Positions 35,197 through 48,319 of a stretch of 64,000 nucleotides of DNA are shown piece after piece. How positions within the stretch are numbered: position 1 is the stretch's first letter; each line of letters starts with the position of its first letter. A program made the translations under genes and the position numbers. The stretch comes from Heterocephalus glaber. Taxonomy: Eukaryota; Chordata; Mammalia; Rodentia; Bathyergidae. The notes beneath the pieces were generated by a model. The model made no database searches. It had not been told where the DNA came from and saw nothing but the letters and a program-made list of their open reading frames with translations. The stretch lies in assembly GCF_000247695.1 (NCBI RefSeq), contig NW_004624734.1:39702222-39766221 (forward strand). The letters run 5' to 3'.

Positions 35197-36039
35197 TATT
35201 TTTATTCTGTGGATTTCATTTGGAGAAAAGTATCTTGTTGCTTAAAAATAAATGAAAACTTCTGCTCTACAACACCTACCTGGACCCAAACTATTGAACA
35301 AAGCGATATTTCTTTGTGCTGTGCTTCAAAGTCCTAAAATAGCACAGATTTTCACATCAGACATCTGCTTTTCAATTGGAATCAAAGGTCTGCTGGAGAA
35401 CCGCTTGCTGCTATAAAGAGCTAAGACTGTCTTTTTTTCCTCATTCAATGCAGGTTGGGAATCAAGGGCCCTGAAGCCACCTCATAGGACACAGCAGCAG
35501 GCTTCCTGCTGAGCTGGTGTAGAATCTAAATAACTTTAACCTGAAGGGAGAGAATCAGACAGGCCACAGGGTTGGTTTGTCCTGATGGGAAGCCACGGGT
35601 GTTGGCTTCATAGAGATCAAGTCTCCATCAGCCAGGCAAAGAGCCAGAAGTTAAATATACTGCTTCTTTAAGGAAGGAAAGTGAACAATGGCCTCTTCAT
35701 TTGAAACCACAATGGGAATTTAGGAAGGAGCAGAGCATAATTCCCAGGATGGAAAATGGCCCTGTTTCAGGGTTAATGTCCTTGCTCTTTTAGGACAAAC
35801 TCCAGGAGATTTTTTTAATCATTGCTAGTGCAAAACCCAAGGACTAACTGACATCTTCTTATGCCAAGAAAAAGAATAATTCTGAGTCTGGGGTCAAGGA
35901 AATAAATTATAGCTGGCCAAACCAAGACTTCCTGCTCCTCTGAGATTCTCTAAGATGTCTCTCAGGAAGAGCAACTCCCCCACACCCCACACTTAGGCTA
36001 ATCCCTGCCGATGCAGAGATAGAAACACATTATCACTGC

Positions 36040-36262
36040 AAGCCTGCTTCATCTTCCCCCCAGTTCTCTTCTTCCAGGAGGCCTCTAGATCCCTAGCACA
36101 TGAATCATTGCACATCACATTGAAATGTACTTAGAAGACCACTTTCCTCTCAAGACTGTGAGCTTTTTGAAAATAAAAACACTTAACATATTCACCTTTT
36201 TATCACTAGGATACAGGCTAGTACCCAGCCCATGGAGAACATAATATGGAATGAATGAGCTT
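36040..36262 (+). mobile_element. L2 LINE 3' remnant
   Basis: AAGACTGTGAGCTTTTTGAA, TTTTTATCACTAGGATACAG, GCTAGTACCCAGCCCATGG and GGAATGAATGAG reproduce the L2 3' end order. Diverged. Confidence 0.55.
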
Positions 36263-37320
36263 GACCTGTCAAACACAAACCATGCTTCTAAGTATGATCT
36301 ACCAGAACTCTATGTGGCACACAAAATCCCTACTCACACCGTATGTGCAGTTTGCAATGTGTGAAAACAAGCTTAGAACTCACTTCAGAAAATACAGCCA
36401 AACAACAGGATAGACCCATGTAGGCAGATGTCAGATCTTTTTCCAGGAACCATTCCAGATGTGAAACAATCACATGGTGGAGAAATTCAATAAACAGTTG
36501 GCCTCTGATGTGGCAAAAGACACACTCTCCCTTTTTCAAGTTTAATCAGAAAGTCAGATGACCTTGCCTTTACCCTTTCAGGAGAGAAGTAATGCTGGTA
36601 CGGCTTCTTCATCAATCCCTACAAGCATCTACAAGGAATCCTCATGAACAAATGAACTATAAATATGAAAGACTTTCAAGCTAGATGCCTGCATGTAGAC
36701 TTGTGTTAAATCTTACACAACAGAGATTCAATCACTGTAAGGCTCCCTGGTTTCCTTTTATTCTTTTCTTTCTTTTATTTTTTAAAGAAAACAAACTATT
36801 GGAATGATTCCCAAATTGTGAGTCCAGAACTTCTGTTGAAGAGGAGGACCCCTTGAAAAGACCCATGCATCTAGACTGCACCAAGCAAGCTGTCTCAGAC
36901 TGAAAAATAACTCTAACATTCATACAGTTACTGTTTATATACATTCATACATTTTTAAAAGTTCCAACTAAATGCTTTACTGAATTTCCTGAATTTTGTC
37001 AATAAGTATACTATTAGTCAAGAGATATAAAGTGTAAAGCTTATATAAAATTCTGGGAATTTCAGTGATGGCCTTCCTAACTCAAAGCATTCAGAACCAT
37101 TAAGCCAGCCCACTTAAACTGTCTCCTCCACTGCACTGTGCCTGCAGCCCTAGAAATGAGGCACTTTGGGAAAGACTGAAATGGAGGGAAGTAATAACGT
37201 TTCTGTTCAGTAAAGCAATGTTGGGTTCCCACAACCGAAAGGAAGCCTTTTCAAAGAAGTCTACCCCTGAGGAGGAGTCCAAGTCTAGACAGAATGAAGT
37301 CACAGTCAGAGATTAATCAA

Positions 37321-37533
37321 GGGGGTTTAAAACCCTATTCAAGTGGTGGCAAGCCTATGGCATGTTTGTTACTGTGTCTTTCTTTTAAGACACAAGATAT
37401 TAATGTAGGAGTTTTTTTCTCTAAACTAAAACCTCAATATTCAGGTTTAATTGCAATGTTGGCACTTTGTGATAAGTAAGTGGGTTTTGGGTTGTAGTTT
37501 GGCACTTGGTCTCTAAAAGGTTCGGCATCACTG
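37321..37533 (-). mobile_element. hAT-family non-autonomous element, one end missing
   Basis: On the minus strand it begins with the terminal motif CAGTGATGCCGAACCTTTTA, then GAGACCAAGTGCCAAACTAC, AACCCAAAACCCACTTACTT, AATTAAACCTGAATATTGAG, GTGTCTTAAAAGAAAGACAC and TTGCCACCACTTGAATAGGG. CAGTGATG is a hAT-type terminus. The matching far terminus is absent, so the copy is truncated at its 3' side. Confidence 0.6.
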
Positions 37534-38554
37534 CTCTATCCTCTACTGAACCCCAACCCATCCATTTAAAGTATAAAAAATGCTGAAAAAGAAAAGATGG
37601 AAGCTAGACAGAATTTCAGGCCTCCTATATGCAGCCCTTAAAAATGCCACATATGTTCCCTTGAGTTTTTTAAATGTAACAGGATGTTGGGTGGGAATTT
37701 TCCTGTTGTCTCAGAATTTCAGCTGAGGACAAAAGGTACCAAGTACTGAAAAAGCTAAGTTCTTAGAACACTCCTCCCATCTGGCTTCCTGGAGACGGGA
37801 CCACTAATCCCCAGCACCACTTTTGTCTCTCTTCCCCACATCTGAATGAGTCTGAGGCGAGAAGAAGGCTGCCAGCCTTAGACGGGGCAGTGCCTCGGGT
37901 GAGACTATCCCCATGTCTCAGCAGTGACCAGTGCCCTAAGCGGCCCTTCTTCAGCAAGGGTTCCAGGGGCTCTCTTCTCAAAAGAAAGCTTTACAGTTTT
38001 GTAACTTTGAGCCAGGGACGGTAGGGTCTAGATGATTTCTGAGATGCCCTCAAGAAATCTTTCCTATTGTCTTGATGCGAAGTACTTGGGTTCTTCTTAA
38101 TGTTAATCTTTTCAGCAACCATGTTTTCCTTTGCTCCAACTTTGCAGACCCTTTCTGGCAAAACTCTGAACTTTTCAAATGAGTTTTTTGCTCCTATTTC
38201 TCACTATAAACCTAGCTGAACACTACCACTGGTACTCATGCCACAGCCTGATGGCTGGGCTGCCTTGAAATGCCCTCTATCACATTATTTCAAAACAGAA
38301 AATTTTCTGTCACAACATAACACAATGGCCTCTAGCCCAACTGCCAGTGAAGTCCTTATTCCCAACTGAAACCTCCTAAACCTGGTCTTTACTATCTGTA
38401 TTTCTATCAACATTCTGACTTTCTGAGCTCCAACCAGAATTTCCCATCAAGCTTGCTTTACAGCATTCTAGGGCTCCTCTAGCCTGTATCACCAAACCTT
38501 TCTAAACTCCTCCTGTGAATCACTTCCAAAGGCTTCTACACCACAAGGTCAGGT

Positions 38555-38940
38555 ACAGTCACAGCAATGACCCCACTTCTCAGTACCAAAACATCTTAGT
38601 CACTTTCCCATTGGTGAAACACAATGCCCAACAGACAATTTGAAGGAGGAGAGACTTATTTGGGATCACAGTTTCAGAAGTTCCAGTCCATGGTTGGCAG
38701 GCTCAAATACAGAAATGGCATGGTGGAAGGGCTTGCCATGGAGAAAAGCTTCTCACATTATGGAGGCCAGGAAGCAGAGAGAGAAGGAGCAGCCAGGGTG
38801 AGATACACCCTCCCAGGGCTCGGCTCCAGTGACTCATCTCAACCAGACCCCGCTTCCTAACACCAAGTCAGCTACAGTGCCCCATAACCCAATCGCCTTC
38901 CAAAAGCTCCACCTCTGAACACATGAGGCTCTCGGGACAT
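38555..38940 (-). mobile_element. MaLR-type LTR or related rodent repeat
   Basis: The plus strand shows the reversed layout: TCTTAGTCACTTTCCCATTG near one end, GGAGAGACTTATTTGGGATC, ACAGTTTCAGAAGTTCCAGT, CCATGGTTGGCAGGCTCAAA, CAATCGCCTTCCAAAAGCTC and CACCTCTGAACACATGAGG. This is the common reverse-strand appearance of MaLR-like LTRs in rodents. Family name uncertain. Confidence 0.5.
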
Positions 38941-39194
38941 TCTAGATCTAAACCTGCCAACCAGAAGCCAAGTGAGCGGAATGCTCAGAGAATCCTGGGA
39001 TGGGGCTGAGAAGAGGGAGGAGGAAAGAGAGAATGGGGAGAGATGGAAGAAGGGACAGGGATTAATTCACCACTTCAAGCAACGGGGCCAAGTTAGAGGA
39101 GATGAGCTAAGGAAGTTTCAACTGATTTTGAGACTGAAAATTTCAAAACTAACAAGATTCAATCGTAAGTACTAATATGAGTGTATTTTAAAAT

Positions 39195-39630
39195 TGGAGG
39201 TGAGTAATCCAAATGTCTAATGACAAAAGAATGGATAAGCAAAATGTGGTTCACACAAACAATGGAACATTACTGGGCCTTAAAAACGACTATATTTCTG
39301 ATGCACACAATATGGATGAACCTTGACGACATATACTGCAAGACAGCCACAGAGGACAAATACTGTATAATTCCATTTATATGAGATGTGTAGTCAAATT
39401 CATAGAGACAGAAAATAGAATGGTGGTTACTAGGGTCAAGGTGGAGAAGAAATAGGGGAGTTAGTGTTTTGTGAATACAGAGTTTCAGTTTTCCAATAAG
39501 CAAAGACTTCTGGAGACAGTGCAAAATAATGTGAATGTACTTAATACCACTGAATTACACACTTCAAACTGTTTAGGAGGGCAGATTTTCATGTTACATG
39601 CATTTTATCACAACTAAAAATAAAATTTTT
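39195..39630 (+). mobile_element. L1M 3' end with A-rich tail
   Basis: Typical L1 3' UTR order: ATCCAAATGTCTAATGACAA, AGAATGGATAAGCAAAATGT, ATGGAACATTACTGGGCCTT, ATGGATGAACCTTGACGACA, ATAATTCCATTTATATGAGA, GAATTACACACTTCAAACTG and a tail AAAAATAAAATTTTTC. Opposite in sense to PRKCH. Confidence 0.8.
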
Positions 39631-40079
39631 CTAAAAAACCAAAGGTGACAGTAAAGTGACAGAACTGACCCCACATGGTGTTAAGGGATCTAGTTCTCAA
39701 TGAGAAATGAAGACTCCACCTAGCATAGTCTATAAAGTTAATGTTGTTAAGAATCTTATAAACATCCCCAAAGAGAGTCCTCATTAAACTGATTACATAG
39801 CCTCATCTTTCATGGCTAACCACCCTCTTCTCCAGCTCTCCTCACTGGAAATGGAAGCCTGCATAAAACTTCTTCCAAAAATATAGCGCCTCTGAAATGA
39901 CTAGTTAATGTCAAAGGTGGGGTGGGGCTGCAGCTGCTTAGTAAAATGGGAGAGAGCGGTGGAAACCATTCCTCTTTTTACCCTCTCTCTGCCTCATTTA
40001 AACTGTCACATGTCACCACTTTAGGGAGGGGAAGGGCACAGAGATACATAACCCAACACTAACTTCCAACTGCTATTCA

Positions 40080-41060
40080 CTTTATTGGAAAGACAAAATG
40101 TAGGTGGGGAAATAGGTGAGTTCAAGTGCAAGTGTCCCAGAAAGAAGCAATGACAGAAAAGGTGTGAAGAGAAGGTGCTGATCCAGGAAGAGGTCTGAGT
40201 CTGAGGTGCCAGAAAGCTATCATGGGACCAGGGCTTATGTGGTTGACGGCAATAATGGAGTGTTCCTGGAGATGAAAAGCCCTATGAAGAAGGGGCCTAT
40301 GTTTAAGATATGTAAGGAGGAAAGGAGAAGCCCGTGAAGGAAATGGAAAAAAGGACACAGAGAGAGGAGGATCCCAATATTGTCCCTAACTGAGGTGTAC
40401 ACTTTCATTCATCATATTCTACATTCCATATTCAATCAAATGTGGGGATATTTACTAACTGAATGAATAAATGTCCTGCCCAGGTAGGAGTGTGCAGTAC
40501 CCAACTGGACCCAGGAAGGTGAAACTCAGGAGGTAGAGATGGAGAGGTGGAGTGCCACAGGCAAAGGGAATCCCAGCCGAAACCAGATAGACAGGTTTGT
40601 GGGAAGAACAGAGGGCTAGAGAACATGAACTGAATTGGTAGGTGGAGAAATCTAAAGAAGCAAAGGAAACAGATGCAAAGGATGGAGATGGAAGGAAGGT
40701 TAGCAGACTTCAGAGTGTGGAAGGCAGAAAGTACAGGGCTCTGGGGTGGAGGGAATGATGAGGATCAAACCCAACAGAGATGTCCAGTGAGATGGGGGCT
40801 GAAAACTGCTTGTTGGATTGGGCAATAGAGATGTTCTCCTTGAGCAGAATGGTGGAAGGAGAACTGGAAGAGAAAGTAGAAGGCAAAGCACTGGGGAGAG
40901 TGCACCCAGACTATGCTCTCAAAACATCTAGATAATGAAGAGGAAGCAAATTAGAAAGTACCCCAGGGGGTGCTGGGAAGTGCTTTAGGATGAGGGGGCT
41001 TGGCCATGTTTATAGGTTGAAGGAACAAACCTAAGAGGAAGGGAAATTTAACAGGTAAAG
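40080..41060 (+). other. Purine-rich strand-asymmetric region, unassigned
   Basis: About 1 kb in which the plus strand is dominated by A and G (GGAAGG, GGAGAT, AAAGGA motifs) without being a tandem repeat. Its minus-strand frames are Pro/Ser/Leu-rich shadows of this bias. It may be an old ERV internal or LINE remnant; I cannot name it. Confidence 0.5.
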
Positions 41061-43030
41061 GCAAAGAAGAAAAATCCTGGAAGTTATCTCTGATCTTTTT
41101 AGATGGTTATTTCTCTTGCCGCTGGCAGATTCTCTGCACAGATCCGTACTCAGAAGAAAACTCCAGAAGGATACTTTGCAACCTCCTGTGTTCCCCCGCG
41201 TGTAGCTGTCTCTTCTCTGGTACTCTATCCTGTAGTCACTGCTGGCCTTGGTCTCTGTCTCCCACATCTATCTGCTCAACGGAGGAGGTCCACTGAGCTC
41301 CAATTAGCTCTCCTTTGCTGGTCTATGGCGTGGAAACTCTCGAATCATTTGTTCCCATCTCTCAGGAATCACTGATTTTCACTTTCTCTTTCATTTACTT
41401 GTATGTAGGCATGGCATACATATATATGTAGGTATGGCAAGTTATTGTTTCATTCATTTTGTCTAGTTTGTTTTCCAGGTGAGAGGTAAATCCAATCCTT
41501 GATACACTGCCATGGCCAAAAGTGAAGTCCCCATATAGGTCTTTAGTGAAAAAACCCAAAAACTAACCCACCAGTTTAAAGGGCTGATAAATAGTTGTAT
41601 GGCTGATTGAGAGAGGGACCCTGAGTGTTAACTGCCCACCACCATCCACTGTTCCTTCTGAAGAAGTGACTCCAAAGGGGTGTGTGTGACTGTGTGTGCG
41701 TGCGCATGTGTAGTTATTTCATGTCACACATCCTCTGACAACACTGCTATCTTGGCCACTAAAAATGACACAAGACTGGAAATGAAGGTGGTGGCCTCTG
41801 AAGCAGGTCAGAGCTCTGCATGGCAAAGGCCCTCTCTGCTGCATAGTGACTGTCTCTTGGAGGTCATTAAGGCTTGGTCCCTGCTGAGCTCTGGTACTTT
41901 CTGCAAGAGACTTGGAAGTCCTGACATCCAAAGGAGCTAAACAGAAGACAACACCCACCAAATCTCAGACTCCCTGTACCATTTCTGAAATTCATTTGGC
42001 AGAACTTGGTCAGGCAGGGCTTCCTGAGCCCAAGAGATCCAGCAGGTCATATGGTCTGAGATTAGCCAAGCACAATGGTCAGTGTCAGAAGTGCAAGATG
42101 ATCAAAACAGTAGGAAGTACGATCTCCCAGAGAGCTGACCTGAGGCCTATGTTTATCTGTACCTACCCTAACAAGGAAGGTGGTCAGGGGCATTGACCAC
42201 AGGGGACTGAAACGGTCTCGGGAAGCTCTGGGAGAAAGGAAAGGACAGCATCTGAGAATACAGTCAGGGGCGTAGCAGGAGTCACTCAGCCACAGCAATT
42301 CCCTCTGTCACATTCCATCAGCCACAAGCGGTGCTGGATACAAGAAGTGAAGACCCGGGGCTAGACTTGGTTCACACTCTCAGAGAGCAGGATCTCTAAT
42401 AACACCCCTGTATGAAAAGAACCTATAACATACCTTGATGAGACCTGTCAGGCTGCACCAAAGCAGCCCATCCTCTGTCAGCCCAGCAGATCTATACTAC
42501 ACAACACATGGGCAGAACAGAACAGACTAAACCAATGAGCCCAAATCCACTCCGAAGTTAACCAACTCTCAGTCCATGTTCCCCTTTCACATGCAACAAA
42601 ATCATTTTTCCTCCGAAATGTACAAGATATGTTTTAATTAATAATCATCTAGGTGTACATGACTAATATACAATGCATGCATGGATGAAAATACCACAGT
42701 GAATCATATTAATTCATATATGTTAATAATTATAATAAAAATAACCAAGCACTGGATTTCTAAATGGCTCTTCAGTTGAACACAGAACCATCTATAATTT
42801 AAGAAGGTCCTCAGTGGTGGTTAAGCCCTAAACAAAGCATGCCAGTGAGCAAACAAAACCGGCTTGTAGACTCAAGCAAGAGATGCTATCTGGTAATTCA
42901 AAGACAACCAAGCCTGTAAAGTTCAAACCATACATATACTTTAATTTATGAGTGAGAACTAATTTAATAAATTAAGGCTAATATTTAGGAAAAGACCAAA
43001 AGCAGTGAAAAGCTATATTCCCCACATGGA

Positions 43031-43120
43031 GGCCTGGGATGTAGCTTAATGGTAGACTGCTTGCCTAGCATGTGTGAGGCTCTGGGTTCAAACCCCAATA
43101 CAGCAAAACACAAAAATAAA
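43031..43120 (+). mobile_element. Older ID SINE
   Basis: It reads GGCCTGGGATGTAGCTTAAT, GGTAGACTGCTTGCCTAGCA, TGTGTGAGGCTCTGGGTTCA and AACCCCAATACAGCAAAACA with an A-rich tail. This is the general ID consensus (as in rat and guinea pig) and not the GGTACC variant found elsewhere in the window, so it is a different, older subfamily. An imperfect duplication CCACATGGAGG / CCACACAGAGG flanks it. Confidence 0.88.
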
Positions 43121-44029
43121 ACCACACAGAGGATGAACTCCATTTATTTGCAAAAAAAATAACAAAGTAAACAGTCATGCCAAGTTGATGGGCAGTCCCT
43201 GGCCAGGTCATCAGGCTGGTGATTAAACCTAAAAGATTCTGGTGCAGAGGAGAAGATGTAGGACAGGGGCTCACACTGCCTAACAATGTATAATATTATT
43301 CCTGGCACTGAACACACAACCCTCTACTGATTAGAAATTAATAGCAAGAAGCCTATGTAATCAATCGGCTTTTAAAACAGGCCTTGTTTCTGGGACCTAG
43401 AAAGTGACTGGTTCATTTGAACAAGCTACTGGGAGAAGGCACTTGTTGCATTTCTGCATCTGTGCTGAAAGAACCAGTGCAGTATGTGGGCTGTTTTTCA
43501 ATGAAAATCCAAAGAAGTCCCTGGGCCTTCAGCTCTGATCTCTACTGCTGCTCTACTGACATCCTACGGAGCACTCAGGGCAATGAGGATGCCTACACAC
43601 AGGGCTGGCCTACACACACCACCATGACACTGAGCCTCCTTGGGAGACATTAGCCAGATGCCTGAGCAGTGCTCTGGGAAAGCATGCAGCACTTGGTCTG
43701 CTGGGTACACTTAGACACAGATGCAACATATGTTCCCTGAGGCCCAGGAGGCAGGAACCTGGCAATGCAGAGAGCACTCATCTCACAGGGAGTGAATTCT
43801 TCCTGCACCTTCCCCACCCCACGATGACATATATCCTGTGAAATTGAATTGCTTCTCAAATTTGAAACAATAGCTGAGAAACAGGGCTTATGTAATCATA
43901 TTTTTTCCAGTGCCTTTGAAATGATTCACCAAGTGCCTAGAAGTACATGGGGTATGAATTTCCTTCAAAGTGGGTGAGAACATAATCTGTATCAAGCCCT
44001 TGTACAATACTTTGCTTGTAGGTGCGTGC

Positions 44030-44165
44030 TTGTGTGCATAAACACAGCAATCCTGGGGGTAGATATCATTAGTCCCATGTTTTACACACCCAAGGTCACT
44101 CAGCTAGTAAGTGCAGGTGGCAGAAGCAGTTCCATCTGATCTAAAGCTCATGGCCTTCCTCCACC
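44030..44165 (-). mobile_element. MIR-like remnant
   Basis: ATCATTAGTCCCATGTTTTA and CACCCAAGGTCACTCAGCTA, then GTAAGTGCAGGTGGCAGAAG and AAGCTCATGGCCTTCC resemble the reversed MIR core. Short and diverged. Confidence 0.45.
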
Positions 44166-47097
44166 AATCCCACATGGCCAGCACAATAAGAGATCAGAAG
44201 GAATTTCTGCAGGATTTTGTTTGTGAAGTTCTATTGTGGAAATGATTAACACTAATTCCAGAAATTAACACTTTCAGGTGATCAGGAGTTGTAGACATCA
44301 CTGAAAGCAGGCTTATTTTCTGGAATCAAAGAAATGAATTGAGATTTCTCTCCACCTTTCCCCAACTCCACAGAACAGTGAGACTGTACTACCCAAAACT
44401 AGCAGTGGGGGCACTATTGAGTAAGGTGGGATGCTGAATGATACAAAAGAAGAGCCTTTATGGGATTCAGTGGAATAAAAGTGTTTTCAGTTTTGACTCT
44501 AGCAAAGAAGCAATCCTTCCCACTAACAGACATTTCAACGTACCCAGTGACCACTGCACCCTGCCCAGTAGCTACATGGAACAAAAGCTCAGATTCAGAA
44601 TAGCAAATTAAGGCCAGAGATGGATGCATGGAGCTGTGAAGTGAGGAAGATTCAAGCAGCTGGGGCCAGGGTACAGTGAAGAACCTTGCCTTCTCTGGAG
44701 AGTTCAATTTGGAAAACTTCTTTGCACTACATTTTGTACAAAACAAAACGGGTCTACAGTTGATTGCAGTCCATCAGCACTTTGCAATCCCTGGCTAGAG
44801 AGAAACACAGGGCCAAAGAGACCCAGGCACCACACAGATGGTTTTCTGGATATTACAAAGAAGACCCCATAAAGGCTGTGCTCAGAGTGACCTTTAAACA
44901 TTCACGGAGGCAAAGCCCGAGAACACAGGAATCTGAGGTCTAAAAGAACACCTGAGGAACAGGTGTGGAAAAGACGTGACAGACATCAGGACCCTTGCAT
45001 ATCCTAGCTGAATGTTCCTGCCCACCCTCAATAAAGAGGGGCTCGAAAGATAGCAAAGTCCTACTGAATTGTCATTCATGAATAAGTTTAACAAAATCAG
45101 TACTTTTCCCTCCCAGAGTGAAGCTTCAGTCTTGACAATGAATTCTTCCTACAGTCCAGTATCAGAGTGGACCCCTCCTGGTATTTCATGTCCCTGTACC
45201 TAAGTGGCTCCTAAGTAACCAACAGATAAGAGAGGTATTCAGATATGCAGTCCCTCCCACAGAATGCTATTTGGACACTACAGAATTATTTGAGTAAGTT
45301 CACCTTTTATAAGAAATAAGAACTTTAGACACAGCTGAACACATCATTTGAGTATTCATCACCAAAGCCCCTAATATAGTAAGATTTAGATAGGCAAACC
45401 AAATGGCCAGAGCATAGTGAACCAAATAACCACTTTTAAATCAGTCCCTTCTCTGACATCCCTCCCTGCCTACACTATCCCTTCCCCTCCCCCACCATAT
45501 AAATGACTGCTGTTCTCACTTTCTGAGTATCAGCCACATCCAACACGATCACCTATGCAGTAAATCTCAGCTCCAGATCAAAATGTGAGGCCTTGTGGTT
45601 GTTGCAGGAGGTTATGAACTTGAAGCACCAGCACTCAAATCACAGCAAAGCCCTGGCCAAGCAAATCCATCGTTGATGAAATGGAGATCAACACTGATGG
45701 AGCCATGCCATGCTACTGGAAAACTGATTACATCGTCAAATGATTTTGCAAAACAATCTTTTTCAGGACAGTGCTGAAGCATGCAGTGGAAGATGTTATC
45801 GTGCTTTCAAGTCACCCAGGGAGGTGTACAGTGAGCTATTTGACCCAACCTTGGTTCTAAGACTGAGCACACAGGTGTCACTGTAACACAAGCACCATAC
45901 AGGATGGAAGAAACTAGGATCACAATTTAAAGACAGAGTATCAATCAAACCCTTTTTTTGGAGGAGGAAAAACCCTTTATTTGTTTTTAATTTGATTTTT
46001 TAAAATTAATTTTATTGGTACATTTTAGGTATACAATAATAATGACATTCGTCATAGGAAATTTGCACCTTTACATAATCTCTCTTGGTTCTTATTTTTC
46101 CACATTCCCCTGCCCTCCCTTCAACCCCTCCATCCCTCCCTATTTACAAAGACTTTGTTTCCACTTTTTTCAATAACACCTTTTTAAAGGGTAAATACTA
46201 TAAAAAGTTGTTGGCTCCCATTTTAATGGAGTCACTGAAGCCCTTGTCATTTTCCTGCAGTGTAACAGCCACCAGGCAGCAGAGCCAGCATTCCGATCCT
46301 GGTCTCACCGCTCTCGAGCCTGGGTTGAGTCCCTGCCTTAGCACCAGTGTTTACAGCCATTAACAAGGCCTTTACCCTCTGAGTTTCATTTTTTCTCCTA
46401 AAAATGCAAAAACCTGACCTTTGTGACAGCATTTTTAAAGGCTCCTAAAAGAACACATCTGGACTTTGTGTCAACTCTCATACGTCTACACAAAAGCAAT
46501 ACATTTCTTTTATTTTTTTCCTATGTAGTTTTTCAACTAGCAAGGCTCCTAATCACCAAAACTTTACCTAAATCAGATTGGATATGATTTAGGACACATC
46601 TCTTAACTCAAATTTACGAAACAGTAAAATAGGTTAGATCACAGTCCTACACTGCACAACTTAGAAAGCAGTAAAGTAGGTTATATTATGGCCATGAAGC
46701 ACACAATGATGTTGTAGTAAGTTTAGGGTCTTGGGCACATAAGCTTATGAAGGAGCTGAAAAATTCTATTGCCGTGTGGCCATCAAAAGTCCTAATGTAA
46801 TGCATTAGTCCTGGGTGTGCAGTGGTGCTGGTATGAACAGACCTACTGCCATTCCTGTCAAAGCACAGTGCATGCAGCTGTGTACAGTCCACAGTGTCTG
46901 GCAGCATCTATTTCTGGTCTGTGCATTAACAATGGGCCCAGCTGTTGGAGTCAGGTAAGGCGCCTATGAAGGATCTTCGGCCTTGGCCTCTTCCCCACAG
47001 AACCACTCAATCCAGGGCCTGAGAACCTGTGTTTTTCCGAATTCTCAAGTGATTACGTTGCTCTAGAATGGAGTCTCTCCTGCCACTTTGGATTTCT

Positions 47098-47222
47098 TTT
47101 TTTTAAAGGAACCTTTATTGGTACTTTTGTTGGTTTGTTTCGTTTTGGTACAGGGATAGAACTAGGGACCTTGCAGTTGCAAAGCAGGCGGCGGAGCCAC
47201 TGAGCTAAATCCCTGGCCCTTC
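47098..47222 (-). mobile_element. ID SINE
   Basis: On the minus strand it begins GGGCCAGGGATTTAGCTCAG and has a degraded B box (TAGTTCTATCCCTGTACC) followed by a long A-rich tail. A duplication of TTTGGATTTC flanks it (47087 and 47224). Confidence 0.88.
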
Positions 47223-48049
47223 CTTTGGATTTCCTGAAGTGCCTGTTCTCAGGACTTGGTGAATCCCAAACCTGACGATTTTAATAATGGAAGCATCTGC
47301 ATCTACACAAAACAGGAACTATCAAGATTCAGTGATGACTGACTTTCAAAATGGGATAGACCACGTACCCCCACTGAGGTCCATCCAATTTACAGCTCTA
47401 GATGTTGAGCAGAAAGACACGGTCCTAACGCTTATTAAAACTGCGCAACAAATGATGGGTCACAACAAGTCCAAGAGCTGAAGACTCCCACCTAATCTCT
47501 CTGTTTCAGAAGGGTAAGATGCACACAAAAGGGTAGGTTCCTTAATAAGCCCTGACCAGAATTCAATTACAGTTCATTGGTGCACAGACCTGTTACATAC
47601 CTCCAAACAGTCTGTTTGAACTTTGAATACTGATTAAGCTGTGTAATGGCTTCTAAACTGAGTAAGAGCTTAGAGTAATGACAAACCATGATGAAATTCA
47701 CAGAATTTGAGAAAGTTCTTCACAATGAACATTAAATCAGTTTTTGCTTCAGCAACATACATTGAGTCATCTTCAGGCCTCTAGCTAAAGAGTTTCAAAA
47801 GATACATTCAATCAGCTAAACGGTGACCAGCACCAAACCGAGGTGAACATCACTCAAGTGACACAAGCACGCTCTTGAAAAAGGAAGTGATGTCCACAGA
47901 TCCAGACCTTGTGCTAAGGACCAAAACGGGCACCTCCCCTGGGCGGCTCTGCTCAGCCACATTCCTCTCCTCACTGCAAGTCTAACTCATCAGCTGTGTT
48001 CTGGGCTTTAGGGTCTTTGTACTTCCTGTTCCCTGTCCCCACAGACAGC

Positions 48050-48250
48050 CTTGAGGTCCACTCCCTCTCTTCCTTCCTCCAGACCTCTGGCTCAGGTGGC
48101 ACATCCTCAGAGAACACAGACCCGCCCCTCTCTTCCCTTCCTCTGTCTTATTTTTCTATCGTACTCACCTCCCGGTACGTTATGTTAATTGATTTAATTA
48201 TGTCTCCACCCACACACCAAAATTTGAGTTCTGTGAGAATCAGTCAGTGA
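48050..48250 (+). mobile_element. L2 LINE 3' remnant
   Basis: CTCCAGACCTCTGGCTCAGG, TGGCACATCCTCAGAGAACA, CTGTCTTATTTTTCTATCGT and AAATTTGAGTTCTGTGAGAA follow the L2 3' coding and UTR order. Diverged. Confidence 0.5.
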
Positions 48251-48280
48251 CATTAATAAGTGCATGCATACACATACAAG

Positions 48281-48283
<3 letters not shown>

Positions 48284-48317
<34 letters not shown>
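48284..48317 (+). repeat. (TA)17 microsatellite
   Basis: A pure alternating AT run of 34 bases inside AT-rich DNA. Confidence 0.97.

Positions 48318-48319
<2 letters not shown>

Noticed and set aside
48284..48317. Possible CRISPR or structured array at repeated AT-rich stretches
   Set aside because: These are simple microsatellites; there are no spaced direct repeats and the genome is mammalian.
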